DNA from: Maribacter halichondriae
GTDB lineage: Bacteria > Bacteroidota > Bacteroidia > Flavobacteriales > Flavobacteriaceae
NCBI RefSeq assembly: GCF_027474825.1
Contig: NZ_CP107030.1
Location: 3,168,529 to 3,232,528 of the forward strand
DNA: 64,000 nucleotides
Reading direction: 5' to 3'
The translations under genes and the position numbers were made by a program. A model generated the notes under the pieces. It was not told the DNA's origin, did not search any database, and saw nothing but the letters and a program-made list of their open reading frames with translations. The stretch's first letter is position 1. Each line of letters begins with the position of its first letter. Below, piece by piece: positions 9,453 to 17,629 of this stretch.

Positions 9453-11027
9453 CTACACAATCGCCCCATGAATTTTATCCAAACCACACTGTTCCAAAAA
9501 CTTGTTTGTAAATATGGGTAGTGCCGCGGTATCCAACAGTTGGTTACGGGCATCGATCCATGATTGAACCGCCGCGGTGCCATACATTTGTTTGATTCGG
9601 GCCTCGTTCAAATTAAAATTGATTTTGCCCCAATGCAGGGCATAGGAAATATTGGCCTGCTCGAATTTATTCCAGACCGTTTCAAAGAATTCCCGTGCCG
9701 GTTGGCCATCTACGCCATCCATTTCCAACACACAGGTATTGTTGAATTTGGTAAACCCTAAGGTCGCTTTCGTTCCTTTTACATAGCGTAAGGAAAGTCC
9801 GCCCGGAAAGGGTTTTTGCTTGTTCACTTCGACGATAAGTTCCACGGCCCTGGGCGAATCTTGAATATCGATTGCCATGGCGGCACTAGCCACTTTGCCC
9901 CTGAATTTAGTATAGTTGAACATTTCACGCACCGTGCCGACCCTTGGGGGCTCTGGTTTAAAAGCGAGACCGAACATTAAGTTTACCATGGCCGGAATGG
10001 CTTTCCCTGAACCCGGCAGCTTGTCCAAAACGGTTGAAATGATGCCCAAAAGATCATCCCCATAAGTAAAGTCATTGTTACGCTGCAAGGGAGTATGTGG
10101 TAATTGGAACGGTTTCTTGAACATATATTTTACAAAAGCGCCCTTTGCGGGATTGTTCGGTTCAAACTCATGGATATTGAACAGCACCTCAAAATGGTAC
10201 ATATCGCCATGCACTCCCGTACCGGGAAGATTAAGACCTGAAAAGTCCAATGTTCTCATGGCATTTTTCAGCGTATCGTTATAGGTCATGGGACCTTCAC
10301 GGAACTCGGTAAGCAAAAATTGCGGCTCGGTCTCCACCATGATCCCATGAATGAAGCCAAAGCTTCCAAAACTGACTAGGGCAGCATTGAACAGCGCATC
10401 GTCTTGTACCAGATCGGCATCCAACCAAGTCACAAATTCTTGGGATGCTACGGGATAAGAAGCCCTTTCGAGCCAAATGTGTTTATTGGCCCCTGTAATC
10501 AAATGGAGGCCTACCACAAAATCGGGAATCGCCCCAACGCGAATGGCCGCTCCGTGGGTACCCGTCGATAGTGCTCCGGCGATGGTCTGCCCATTACTCG
10601 CCCCCGAAGCTTTGATGGACCGTTGTGGAACTTTGGCAGCGAGCCTGGTGTTCACTTCATGAATGATGGCTCCGCACTGTAAAAAGTAAAGGTCATCTGG
10701 TCGCTTTGCATAATTGGGACTCGTATAATTCTGGGTAACGGGAAAAGAAAAATTTAAGGAAGCCGTATCGATCAGTCCCCCTTCGGTAACGCCTACTTTG
10801 GTAAAGGACCAACCACTACCAATCGCCCTTAATTTCAGGTTGTGGGTCATGGCATGGTCGATCAACCATTGAAAATTCTTGGTCGTGGCCAAATACCGCT
10901 CCCTGTGCTTTTGACCGGGCGGATTCCAAAGTTTGAAGGAGGCATTTGCAACCAGGTTATGGGTAAAATTCTCGTGTTTGTTCGTCCATTGTTGAATGGG
11001 TAACGGGTCTATTCCAGTGGGTGTCAT
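9453..11027 (-). CDS. FAD-binding oxidoreductase, D-arabinono-1,4-lactone oxidase type
   Basis: A 524-residue flavoprotein of the VAO/FAD_binding_4 fold: RAIGSGWSFTKVGVTEGG near residue 63 and SGASNGQTIAGALSTGTHGA near 140 form the FAD pocket, and the C-terminal ALO-type domain contains YALHWGKINFNL, matching the HWGK motif of aldonolactone and alditol oxidases. The family oxidises sugar lactones or alditols using oxygen or quinone. There is no Sec signal, so it is probably cytosolic or peripheral. It follows the Bor-like lipoprotein gene by 9 bp. The substrate cannot be inferred from sequence. Confidence 0.88.
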   Translation of the reverse strand: MTPTGIDPLPIQQWTNKHENFTHNLVANASFKLWNPPGQKHRERYLATTKNFQWLIDHAMTHNLKLRAIGSGWSFTKVGVTEGGLIDTASLNFSFPVTQNYTSPNYAKRPDDLYFLQCGAIIHEVNTRLAAKVPQRSIKASGASNGQTIAGALSTGTHGAAIRVGAIPDFVVGLHLITGANKHIWLERASYPVASQEFVTWLDADLVQDDALFNAALVSFGSFGFIHGIMVETEPQFLLTEFREGPMTYNDTLKNAMRTLDFSGLNLPGTGVHGDMYHFEVLFNIHEFEPNNPAKGAFVKYMFKKPFQLPHTPLQRNNDFTYGDDLLGIISTVLDKLPGSGKAIPAMVNLMFGLAFKPEPPRVGTVREMFNYTKFRGKVASAAMAIDIQDSPRAVELIVEVNKQKPFPGGLSLRYVKGTKATLGFTKFNNTCVLEMDGVDGQPAREFFETVWNKFEQANISYALHWGKINFNLNEARIKQMYGTAAVQSWIDARNQLLDTAALPIFTNKFLEQCGLDKIHGAIV

Positions 11028-11036
11028 AGCGTTGTT

Positions 11037-11399
11037 TTAATTGTCCAAAGTAGGTTCGGTAGGCTGTTGTGGTCGCGCACACCCGTAGGTAACGGTTCTA
11101 TGGTTCGCAATACCCAGCGTAACGGAGCTTAGCAGAAAGTCGGTAAAGGAGGTTTTGACCACTACCCATGATAGGGCACCTTCCCGACAAGGGCATGTGT
11201 TACCTGCAACTTCAGGGTTGGCATCTACACGTTTTTGTTTAAGCCCCCAATAGTAGCTCCAACTCGATTCTTTTCGGCATTCGAGGTTTTCAACACTGTC
11301 TTGATATGGGCTGGCTTCTACGCGTGTGCTCACGCAGGAGTAGGAGAGGAAAGCGATGGCCACAAGAAGGGCCATGACCATAGGTCGTTGCTGTTTCAT
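11037..11399 (-). CDS. Bor/Iss-like lipoprotein
   Basis: A 120-residue lipoprotein: MKQQRPMVMALLVAIAFLSYSC ends in a lipobox with the modified Cys near residue 22. The mature part resembles the Bor family of lambda and ColV plasmids, with a WSYYWGLKQKRVD segment and the closing TLGIANHRTVTYGCA, which parallels the family's TLGIYTPRE...YC ending. Bor proteins are surface lipoproteins linked to serum resistance in enterics; the role here is unknown. First gene of the minus-strand run ending at the window's left edge. Confidence 0.7.
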   Translation of the reverse strand: MKQQRPMVMALLVAIAFLSYSCVSTRVEASPYQDSVENLECRKESSWSYYWGLKQKRVDANPEVAGNTCPCREGALSWVVVKTSFTDFLLSSVTLGIANHRTVTYGCARPQQPTEPTLDN

Positions 11400-11549
11400 C
11401 GGATGTGGGGTTTCGGTTGTTCAAAAATTTAGGGTCTACCTACTAGCTCCAAGGCTAGTGCGGTTCAATTTGCCTAACACCTTTTTTCGAAAAGCGAACA
11501 CGGCAAAGGGTTCAGATATAAGGGGGACTTTTTGAAAAGGGAAGCTTAA

Positions 11550-11569
11550 ATCTTACAAATATGTAAGAT
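11550..11569. repeat. Palindrome ATCTTACA-N4-TGTAAGAT
   Basis: Perfect 8-bp arms with a 4-base centre, about 150 bp upstream of the Bor-like gene's start. Fits a dimeric repressor operator; no T-tract follows, so a terminator is unlikely. Confidence 0.4.
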
Positions 11570-11769
11570 AAAAATGCTATTCCCTCAGAATAGTTACCAA
11601 GATACTGTAATTGAAATCTCTATTTTCTTAAAATTGTACAGATGGGTGAAAGTAGTGTATAAATGGTAGGGAATTTTAGGTTGTTTATCTATGTTAATGT
11701 GATTTAGCAAGCATATTTCCTTTTGTCACCATTAAAAAGAATTCTAGAGAAAGACTCAAAATATCTCTA

Positions 11770-11856
11770 AGAAATTGGCGTGTTAGGCAATATCGGAAAT
11801 CTATTATCAAGATTACATAAATTACATATATGTGTCCAGAATGCTCGCCAATTTCT
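11770..11856. repeat. Inverted repeat AGAAATTGGCG / CGCCAATTTCT with 65-bp spacer
   Basis: Eleven-base perfect arms at 11770-11780 and 11846-11856. A transcript would fold into a long-looped stem. It could be the remnant of a small insertion or an unannotated RNA; nothing in the spacer decides between these. Confidence 0.35.
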
Positions 11857-11976
11857 CTGAAAATTTAAGGTATACGATTTTTTTTGATTGCTAAAATGAT
11901 TAATTTCAAATCTCACACGCCTATTTTTTAAATTAAGAAGTCCATCGTCGTATTGGGCCTTGTAAAAAAATTGAAA

Positions 11977-12830
11977 ATGAATCACCGCCTTGTATACCTA
12001 ATTCTAATGGCATTCACTTTGAGCGTGAGTGGGGTGGTGCTTGGACAGGTACCCCCCAAGAAGTGGCACTATTTCATACGGCACAAAATCAAAAAGTGAG
12101 TCCTGTTTATTTTAATGAGGTTAACCAATCCTTACGATTTCTACCTGCTGATACTATAAAAAAACAAGGCATATTAGGGGGCGGTATCGGTGCCATTGTT
12201 ATGAGTACTATCGTTCCCTATGTGGTAAAGAAAATACCAACTTTGTTCTATAAGCCCGAGAATTTTATCAAGGCCTATGGTACTACCTTGCAATATCCCG
12301 AAACCCCGATAGCCTTGGGTGCAGGGATGAAAGGCGAAAGTTTTGATCTGGTATACAAAAAAGAAGGGGTTAAAACGGGGCAGGTCGACAACAATGACCC
12401 TTCGATTATTAGTAGCTTAAAATTTCGTTTTGACCCGATACAAAATAATTCTTTACCAGGCTATTTTGCAGTTTCGCTTATCGCTTATCGATTCGAGGCA
12501 ACGCAGGTGAAATTAAAGTCCGAGCACCAAAAAATCAATGCCGTGGTCGAGTTGGTATTCCATTATTTCGATGTGCAACACCAGAAGCAAGAGTTTACGT
12601 TTACCCCAATAAAAATCGAAGAAATCTCGCTTCCTAAAACACAAGACTTCTTGGTGAAAGGTAGTGCCAATGTCCTGCAAATCGTACCCCCAATGCCCAT
12701 CATCGAAAGTTTGACCCTACGGATCACCGAGGTCAACACCCGAAAAAAAGATTGGGACAAATGGCTCGAACTTTATAACGCGAAGGAGGGTGAGTTAAGC
12801 AACTATCTGTTGCAAGTGATCAGCAACTAA
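11977..12830 (+). CDS. Exported protein of unknown function, interrupted by a 1-base indel
   Basis: ATG at 11977 starts a signal peptide (MNHRLVYLILMAFTLSVSG followed by VVLGQ) that runs into a stop after 38 codons. The rest of the protein continues in another frame (residues QEVALFHTAQNQKVSPVYF onward, to 12830). The frames meet in a C6 run at 12052-12057; a seventh C restores GQVPPQEVALFHT. The mature part has one glycine-rich hydrophobic helix (GILGGGIGAIVMSTIVPYV) and then beta-strands, suggesting a periplasmic or outer-membrane-associated protein. The phosphotriesterase gene follows after 33 bp. No family recognised. Confidence 0.65.
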
Positions 12831-12863
12831 AAGCTCAAATTAGTAAAGCATTAAAACTGACAA

Positions 12864-13889
12864 ATGAAAAAGTCGTTTCGATTGTTGCGGTTGGTTTTGA
12901 TCGGGTGTATACCCGTTTTTGGTACATCACAGATAGTTACCGTAAACGGAGACATAGCGCCTGATGAAATGGGGTTGGCGCTGATTCACGAGCATATCAT
13001 CGTCGATTGGATCGGTGCCGATAGCACAGGCTATCACCGTTGGGACCGCCCCGAGGTTGTTGCCCGCGCCTTGCCCTACCTGAATGAACTGAAAGCACAT
13101 GGCGTAACTTCGTTTCTAGATTGCACCCCGGCCTATCTTGGTCGCGACCCCTATGTGCTCAAAGAATTGTCAAATCGGACCGGAATTCACATCTTGACCA
13201 ATACCGGGTATTACGGCTCCGGAAATAACAAATTTATTCCTAAGAATCTCGTAATTTCGTCTCCCGATCAAATGGCAGCGCATTGGATCAACGAGTTTCG
13301 AAATGGAATCGACGACTCCGGCATACGTCCGGGTTTTATAAAAATCTCTGTCGAAAATCAGGATATCCTTTCCAAAACGCATGAGAATTTAATCATGGCC
13401 GCGGCATTGACACATCTCGAAACCGGCATGGCCATCGTCTCGCATACCGGCACTGACGGTCCCGCTATGGCACAAATCAAGGTGCTACAAGAAATGGGCG
13501 TATCACCCGCAGCCTTTGTTTGGACGCATGCGCAAAACGGCACGATGGAGGGCTATGTCGCAGCAGCGAATCAAGGCGCCTGGATTTCCTTGGATAATAT
13601 ACAGGACCGGCCTTCAGAGGAAAGCGAGGTTTCGGGGAGTATTCCCTGGTTTACCAAAACGCTGTTGGAATTAAAAAGTAAAGGAATATTAGACCACATA
13701 CTCATTTCCCACGACGCAGGATGGTACAATGTGGGCCAAGAGAACGGCGGAGCGTATCGGGGCTATACCGACCTCTTTACCAAACTTATTCCCCACCTCA
13801 AAGAAAATGGCTTTACCCAAGACGACTTGGACCTGCTTTTAAAAGAAAATCCCAAAAAGGCCTATGCCCTTCAAATCAGAAAGAGATAA
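12864..13889 (+). CDS. Phosphotriesterase-family metal-dependent hydrolase, exported
   Basis: A 341-residue amidohydrolase-fold protein with a signal peptide (MKKSFRLLRLVLIGCIPVFG). Binuclear metal ligands of the PTE family are visible: the H-x-H of ALIHEHIIVDW, the bridging lysine in GFIKISVE, histidines in MAIVSHTG and AFVWTHAQ, and the aspartate of LISHDAGW. PTE-family proteins hydrolyse phosphotriesters, lactones or phosphosugars; natural substrates are often lactones. Export plus pairing with another exported protein suggests a periplasmic role. Family assignment is firm, substrate is not. Confidence 0.88.
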   Translation: MKKSFRLLRLVLIGCIPVFGTSQIVTVNGDIAPDEMGLALIHEHIIVDWIGADSTGYHRWDRPEVVARALPYLNELKAHGVTSFLDCTPAYLGRDPYVLKELSNRTGIHILTNTGYYGSGNNKFIPKNLVISSPDQMAAHWINEFRNGIDDSGIRPGFIKISVENQDILSKTHENLIMAAALTHLETGMAIVSHTGTDGPAMAQIKVLQEMGVSPAAFVWTHAQNGTMEGYVAAANQGAWISLDNIQDRPSEESEVSGSIPWFTKTLLELKSKGILDHILISHDAGWYNVGQENGGAYRGYTDLFTKLIPHLKENGFTQDDLDLLLKENPKKAYALQIRKR

Positions 13890-13936
13890 TTTTTCTGTCA
13901 AAATGGCCATCTGTTTTTCTGATTATTTGGTAATTC

Positions 13937-14221
13937 TTAATCATCATAACTTATCCGCTCTCGAATACCGCCACCAGCGCGGTGAATAATGACATCGGCT
14001 TGGTATTTTCGAGCTAAACTTTTGGCCTTGCGTATGGCGGTGCTCTGTTTTCGATGTTTGCTAGTTATACGCTCGTTGCCTTCGCGACGCACTGCCCAAC
14101 CTTCCTCATAAGGAACCACATGTTGATGCCAAGTACGGCCTTGTTTACTTTGTTGCGAACTGTTGAAAAAGACTTCAAAGAGGTCTAGGAAGGTGCGTAA
14201 CCACGTTTTGCCTGTTGACAT
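13937..14221 (-). CDS. DUF2188-family protein
   Basis: Ninety-four residues; the C-terminal ~65 match DUF2188: HVVPYEEGWAVRREGNERIT, then AIRKAKSLARKYQADVIIHR and GGGIRERISY. The family is widespread, small and uncharacterised, with a strand-helix-strand pattern. The N-terminal ~30 residues are an unusual extension. Convergent with the phosphotriesterase gene. Confidence 0.8.
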   Translation of the reverse strand: MSTGKTWLRTFLDLFEVFFNSSQQSKQGRTWHQHVVPYEEGWAVRREGNERITSKHRKQSTAIRKAKSLARKYQADVIIHRAGGGIRERISYDD

Positions 14222-14334
14222 CGTATTCTTTTGTTGGTTATTAAGATACTGGTATTCCTTTACAATCCATAAATCTCGAGCTTTCTCTTTCGCTGAAGCT
14301 ACAGCGGATGTGAACGGAGGACGAGTTATCTATA

Positions 14335-14580
14335 TTAGAGTAGCCTCTTATTCCTGAAAGCAATTCCAGACCCAGACTTTAAGTAGCGCTCAAAGTCGTA
14401 TGCTTTTTGTTTGTTGGCGAATAAAGAAAGATGAATTAGTTCAACGGGTAATTTGTCTTTGGTAAAACTTACTTCACCTTTTCTATGTGCAATTAATCTA
14501 TTGGTGATGTTTGCGGTATAGACTGTATAGTGTTTTCCGTTAGCGCATTTTAAAATGTAGATGGCGTGGGGGAGGGTCAT
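14335..14580 (-). CDS. GIY-YIG nuclease-family protein
   Basis: Start chosen at ATG 14580 because the domain begins immediately (MTLPHAIYILKCANGKHYT); an in-frame ATG at 14619 would add 13 residues. The GIY-equivalent IYIL and YIG-equivalent YTVYT are present, then the conserved Arg region TNRLIAH, KDKLPVELIH, and the C-terminal KAYDFERYLKSGSGIAF. Compared with the usual YTGYT, the glycine is replaced by valine, which could weaken catalysis. Small GIY-YIG proteins of this type are common in Flavobacteriaceae and often sit by short palindromic repeats, as here (14680-14830). Confidence 0.8.
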   Translation of the reverse strand: MTLPHAIYILKCANGKHYTVYTANITNRLIAHRKGEVSFTKDKLPVELIHLSLFANKQKAYDFERYLKSGSGIAFRNKRLL

Positions 14581-14814
14581 GGTGTTGGTTTTAAGACAAT
14601 TTATGTAGTTAAGATACAAAAATGTCCTCCAACATTTCTCGTAAACTCGAAACTTCGAAGTACGCAGGGATCGGCATCCGCCGCCCGCGTGGCGCTAAAG
14701 CTTTAGGGGGGGCGGCAAGCTCTCCGAATTTAAAGTTTGGAAGCTATCAGCAATTCGTATTACGTAAAAAGCCCTCCTTCGCTCGTCGCTTCGCGCGAGC
14801 TTCGAAGGGCGTAG

Positions 14815-14828
14815 GTGGAGCCGGAGGG
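14815..14828. other. Candidate left attachment site (14-bp match to the tmRNA 3' end)
   Basis: GTGGAGCCGGAGGG here is identical to, and in the same orientation as, the tmRNA 3'-terminal segment at 24632-24645. A direct repeat of the target gene's 3' end at the far edge of an integrated element is the classic attL/attR pattern. The match is short, and the surrounding sequence is a palindrome-rich stretch next to a GIY-YIG gene, which may be a dispersed repeat in its own right; hence modest confidence. Confidence 0.35.
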
Positions 14829-14906
14829 TCTAGAACTAACCTTTCAAACCCTTATAAAAAAAGGCTGTTCAACTATCCTAAAAATTTGTGCTCACCGAAT
14901 AGGTAA

Positions 14907-15510
14907 CTACTTCCAAAGAAAGCAGGTTCGATTCCTTAAATAACTTCAAATAGCTGCAAACTTCAGGAGTGTGATGTTCAGTTAATCATCATGATTGTTG
15001 TCCCAAAAATCGTTCGTCTTATTGAACAAATGATAAAATTATGTTTTTTTATGAATCGGAATTTGGACCATAAAATCACTTCAAATTAAAGACTTCCCCT
15101 TTTTTTGTGAACTTGGAGGACACATTCAAGAAAGTATTGAACCATTGATGGTTTCTATAACCCCTAAAGCCGCTTAAGCACCTTAAACTTATCCGTTATT
15201 GTTCCAGTACTACAGACTTATGTTGAAAACAGTAAAAGTATATCTCTTAAATGATATGCGATTATAGATTGCTTGCCTTCATCGAATATGGCAACACCGG
15301 GGGTGAACTTCTGTAAATCCAAAGCATCTAGATCAAGTGCTAGGTATGCAGTCAATAATACTTGAAACCCTCTGTCTTAGTGATACCCAACTATAAAATC
15401 TGTCTTTATAGCACCACCCGCTCTTTCAGACGCTTCCATTATAACAGGCTAAAGGCATTATCTTCTTCGAACGTACACTATATACTTCCCAAAATCAGCA
15501 TTATTTATAT
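14907..15510. other. Gene-free A+T-rich stretch
   Basis: No frame with protein-like composition on either strand. It holds a T-arm-like string (GGTTCGATTCC near 14927) and scattered A/T tracts; it may contain degraded genes, but I could not identify any. Confidence 0.5.
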
Positions 15511-15543
15511 TTGTTTAACATTATAAACATATCTTTAAACAAA
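15511..15543 (+). promoter_or_regulatory. Operator A: TTGTTT ... TTAAACAAA upstream of the pterin operon
   Basis: TTGTTTAAC at 15511 and TTAAACAAA ending at 15543. TGTTTA/TAAACA half-sites start at 15512, 15524 and 15536, exactly 12 bp apart, the first inverted. The same outer motifs with the same spacing are found at 20112-20144 before the convergent gene set. The repeats end 9 bp before the -7 box, which fits repression. The phased short repeats recall MerR-family CarH/LitR operators, but this is an inference. Confidence 0.55.
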
Positions 15544-15552
15544 AAAATACAA

Positions 15553-15560
15553 TACTTTTG
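15553..15560 (+). promoter_or_regulatory. Bacteroidetes -7 box TACTTTTG for the PTPS operon
   Basis: A perfect TAnnTTTG, 21 bp before the PTPS ATG. A clear TTG -33 element is not seen; its place is taken by the operator A repeats. Confidence 0.6.
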
Positions 15561-15580
15561 TTCTTAGATAAGGTTTATAC

Positions 15581-15991
15581 ATGAATAAAACTGCAATTGT
15601 ACGTTGCGAACATTTTAACGCAGCACATAGATTACATAATAAAATCTGGAGTGACACAAAAAACAAAGAAGTCTTTGGAAAGTGTAACAATCCTAATTAT
15701 CACGGCCACAATTACGATTTAAAAGTAAAAGTCATCGGTGAATGTGATCCTGATACCGGTTATGTAATTGACACAAAAATTCTTTCCGACCTCATAAAAG
15801 AAAAGGTACTTGACAGATTTGATCATAAAAATTTAAACCTTGATACAGAAGAATTTAAAGACTTAAACCCCACAGCAGAAAATATAGCAATTGTGATATA
15901 CAAGCTCTTAAAGGCTGAGCTATCATCACAATTCGACTTAAAAATCAAGCTTTATGAAACACCAAGAAACTATGTTGAATACCCTTATTAA
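15581..15991 (+). CDS. 6-pyruvoyl-tetrahydropterin synthase-like (PTPS/QueD family)
   Basis: A 136-residue T-fold protein. Zinc histidines are in CEHFNAAHRL and HGHNYDL, and the catalytic cysteine is in VFGKCNNPNYHGHN, which matches animal PTPS rather than short QueD forms; the pterin-anchoring glutamate is in LYETPRNYVEY. PTPS converts dihydroneopterin triphosphate to 6-pyruvoyl-tetrahydropterin; QueD relatives make carboxy-tetrahydropterin. The gene overlaps folE, which supplies its substrate, so the two form a pathway pair. Expression is probably controlled through operator A. First gene of the island's plus-strand set. Confidence 0.88.
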   Translation: MNKTAIVRCEHFNAAHRLHNKIWSDTKNKEVFGKCNNPNYHGHNYDLKVKVIGECDPDTGYVIDTKILSDLIKEKVLDRFDHKNLNLDTEEFKDLNPTAENIAIVIYKLLKAELSSQFDLKIKLYETPRNYVEYPY

Positions 15992-16655
15992 AGAGAACGA
16001 ATTAAACGGTTTTTCAGAAGAAGAAATTGGCGATGACCATATTTACACTGGCCTTGAAACACCGATGAAAGCAGATGCTTTCAAAGCTTCAGACGAAGAA
16101 AAAAAAGTAAAGATATCTAATCTCTTTGCTCAAATAATGGATGTAATGGGTCTGGATCTGACAGATGATTCTCTGAAAGGCACTCCTAATCGTGTGGCAA
16201 AAATGTATATAGAAGAAATATTTTCAGGACTTAACCCTGCCAATAAGCCCAAAGTGGCACTATTTGAGAATAAGTATCAATACAATCAAATGCTGGTCGA
16301 AAAGAATATTACTTTTTACTCTAATTGTGAGCATCATTTTGTCCCTATTATGGGAAAAGCGCATATCGCTTATGTCTCTTCTGGCAAGGTAATAGGACTT
16401 TCAAAACTCAATAGAATAGTACACTACTATGCTAATCGCCCTCAGGTACAGGAGCGATTGACCAATCAAATTGCAGCAGAACTAAAATCTATTCTAGAAA
16501 CAGAAGATATTGCGGTTATTATTGATGCAAAGCATTTATGTGTTTCCTCTCGTGGTATTAAAGACGATACCTCATCAACGGTAACTTCGTACTATGGAGG
16601 CGTTTTTAATACTTCTGAAAAGATTGCTGAATTGCAGAATTATTTGAATAACTAA
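15954..16655 (+). CDS. folE: GTP cyclohydrolase I
   Basis: A 233-residue type I enzyme converting GTP to dihydroneopterin triphosphate. After a ~50-residue N-terminal extension come LKGTPNRVAKMYIEEIFSGL, the zinc and catalytic block NCEHHFVPIMGKAHIAY, GLSKLNRIVHYYANRPQVQE and KHLCVSSRGIKD (second zinc Cys). The start at 15954 overlaps the PTPS gene by 38 bp; an in-frame ATG at 15972 is an alternative. Chromosomal folE normally serves folate; a second, island-borne copy next to PTPS suggests a dedicated pterin product. Confidence 0.92.
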   Translation: MKHQETMLNTLIKENELNGFSEEEIGDDHIYTGLETPMKADAFKASDEEKKVKISNLFAQIMDVMGLDLTDDSLKGTPNRVAKMYIEEIFSGLNPANKPKVALFENKYQYNQMLVEKNITFYSNCEHHFVPIMGKAHIAYVSSGKVIGLSKLNRIVHYYANRPQVQERLTNQIAAELKSILETEDIAVIIDAKHLCVSSRGIKDDTSSTVTSYYGGVFNTSEKIAELQNYLNN

Positions 16656-16671
16656 TATAGGACTGAGTTTT

Positions 16672-17196
16672 ATGAAAACAACGAGCGCTGCAAAGACAAC
16701 ATTCTCGAAAAACGTGATGACGACAAATTCATCTATTTATGAGATAGCACTAAAAAGTCTTGATGGTAGCCTAATTGACCTTTCCTCTTTTAAAGGGAAA
16801 CATCTATTATTTGTAAATGTTGCTTCAGAATGCGGTTTCACGAGCCAATATAAAGATATACAAAAATTAAGCGATACCTATACGGATGAACTTGTTGTTA
16901 TTGGGTCTCCCTGTAATCAGTTTGGGAAACAAGAACCTGGTAATGCTTCTCAAATTCAAAGTTTTTGTGAGCGTAATTTTGGAGTTACTTTTATACTTAC
17001 CGAAAAAATCGATGTTAAAGGAAGTAAACAACATCCGCTATACAAATGGTTAACTAGCAAAGACCTAAACGGGAGAAAAAATTCTAGCGTAAGATGGAAT
17101 TTTCAAAAATATTTAGTTGATAAAGAAGGCAAGTTAATCGATTATTATTTTTCCATTACTAAACCTATGAGCTCAAAAATTACCAAGTATTTATAG
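16672..17196 (+). CDS. Glutathione peroxidase-family thiol peroxidase
   Basis: A 174-residue protein with the GPx signatures: NVASECGFTSQY with a peroxidatic Cys in place of Sec, GSPCNQFGKQEPG carrying the catalytic Gln, and VRWNFQKYLVDKEG carrying Trp-Asn. Cys-type bacterial GPx usually works with thioredoxin to reduce lipid or hydrogen peroxides. The first ~15 residues (MKTTSAAKTTFSKNV) look dispensable, and the Met at codon 16 may be the true start. It lies 16 bp after folE and is probably co-transcribed, suggesting an oxidative or light stress theme. Confidence 0.9.
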   Translation: MKTTSAAKTTFSKNVMTTNSSIYEIALKSLDGSLIDLSSFKGKHLLFVNVASECGFTSQYKDIQKLSDTYTDELVVIGSPCNQFGKQEPGNASQIQSFCERNFGVTFILTEKIDVKGSKQHPLYKWLTSKDLNGRKNSSVRWNFQKYLVDKEGKLIDYYFSITKPMSSKITKYL

Positions 17197-17357
17197 ATTT
17201 CGTTGAAATTTTTAAGCTGTAATTCACTTTCGATTAGGTGTACTATTTTTAATGTTACAACTGGTTTATTTACCCAAGTTTTTTACATTATACGACAACT
17301 AGTCTAGTAGTTTGGCATAGAAAGTATACTTCCATAATCGGAACTAGTGTTACTCCT

Positions 17358-17618
17358 TTGATGATGTTACAAATTGGTATTTCAATCTATCAAATAACAA
17401 TTGAAGTTAATCTTTACACGATAAGTAGTCTAGTGATTTCAGGTTTATTATGGAAAGTTACATGCCTTCAGTTTATACCCATTCACAATACTGTTTCAAA
17501 GGGTGGTATGAGCGATAAGATGCTTTTATCTTTGGTGAGGAAAAACTGGATACTTACTTTTATTTGTACATTCTTATTTATGTACAACTTTTCAATAACG
17601 TTTTTTAAAGTTAGATAA
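17358..17618 (+). CDS. Small membrane protein, probable N-truncated fragment
   Basis: Eighty-six residues with two hydrophobic segments and the block QFIPIHNTVSKGG...LLSLVRKNWILTF. This resembles the Q-x-P-x-H-x-x-L-x-x-G ... LV-x-x-NWIRT block of a four-helix membrane family common in Bacteroidetes, but the expected first two helices are missing, so this may be a decayed or 5'-truncated copy. The surrounding sequence shows no obvious continuation. Confidence 0.5.
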   Translation: MMMLQIGISIYQITIEVNLYTISSLVISGLLWKVTCLQFIPIHNTVSKGGMSDKMLLSLVRKNWILTFICTFLFMYNFSITFFKVR

Positions 17619-17629
17619 AATACGTCTGC

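Larger units (their letters stand above)
11400..11976. other. Intergenic region with two inverted repeats
   Basis: No convincing gene. It separates the divergent Bor-like gene (minus) and the exported protein at 11977 (plus). It holds a short palindrome at 11550-11569 and a wider inverted repeat at 11770-11856. A frame on the minus strand across 11767-11985 overlaps the start of the next gene and has no coding-like composition. Confidence 0.6.

Noticed and set aside
11767..11985. Minus-strand frame of 72 codons
   Set aside because: Overlaps the start of the exported gene on the other strand and an inverted repeat; low-complexity.
14622..14906. Plus-strand open frame of 94 codons
   Set aside because: It reads through palindromes and an antisense tRNA-like 3' end (GGAGGSRT), typical of spurious translation; no domain.
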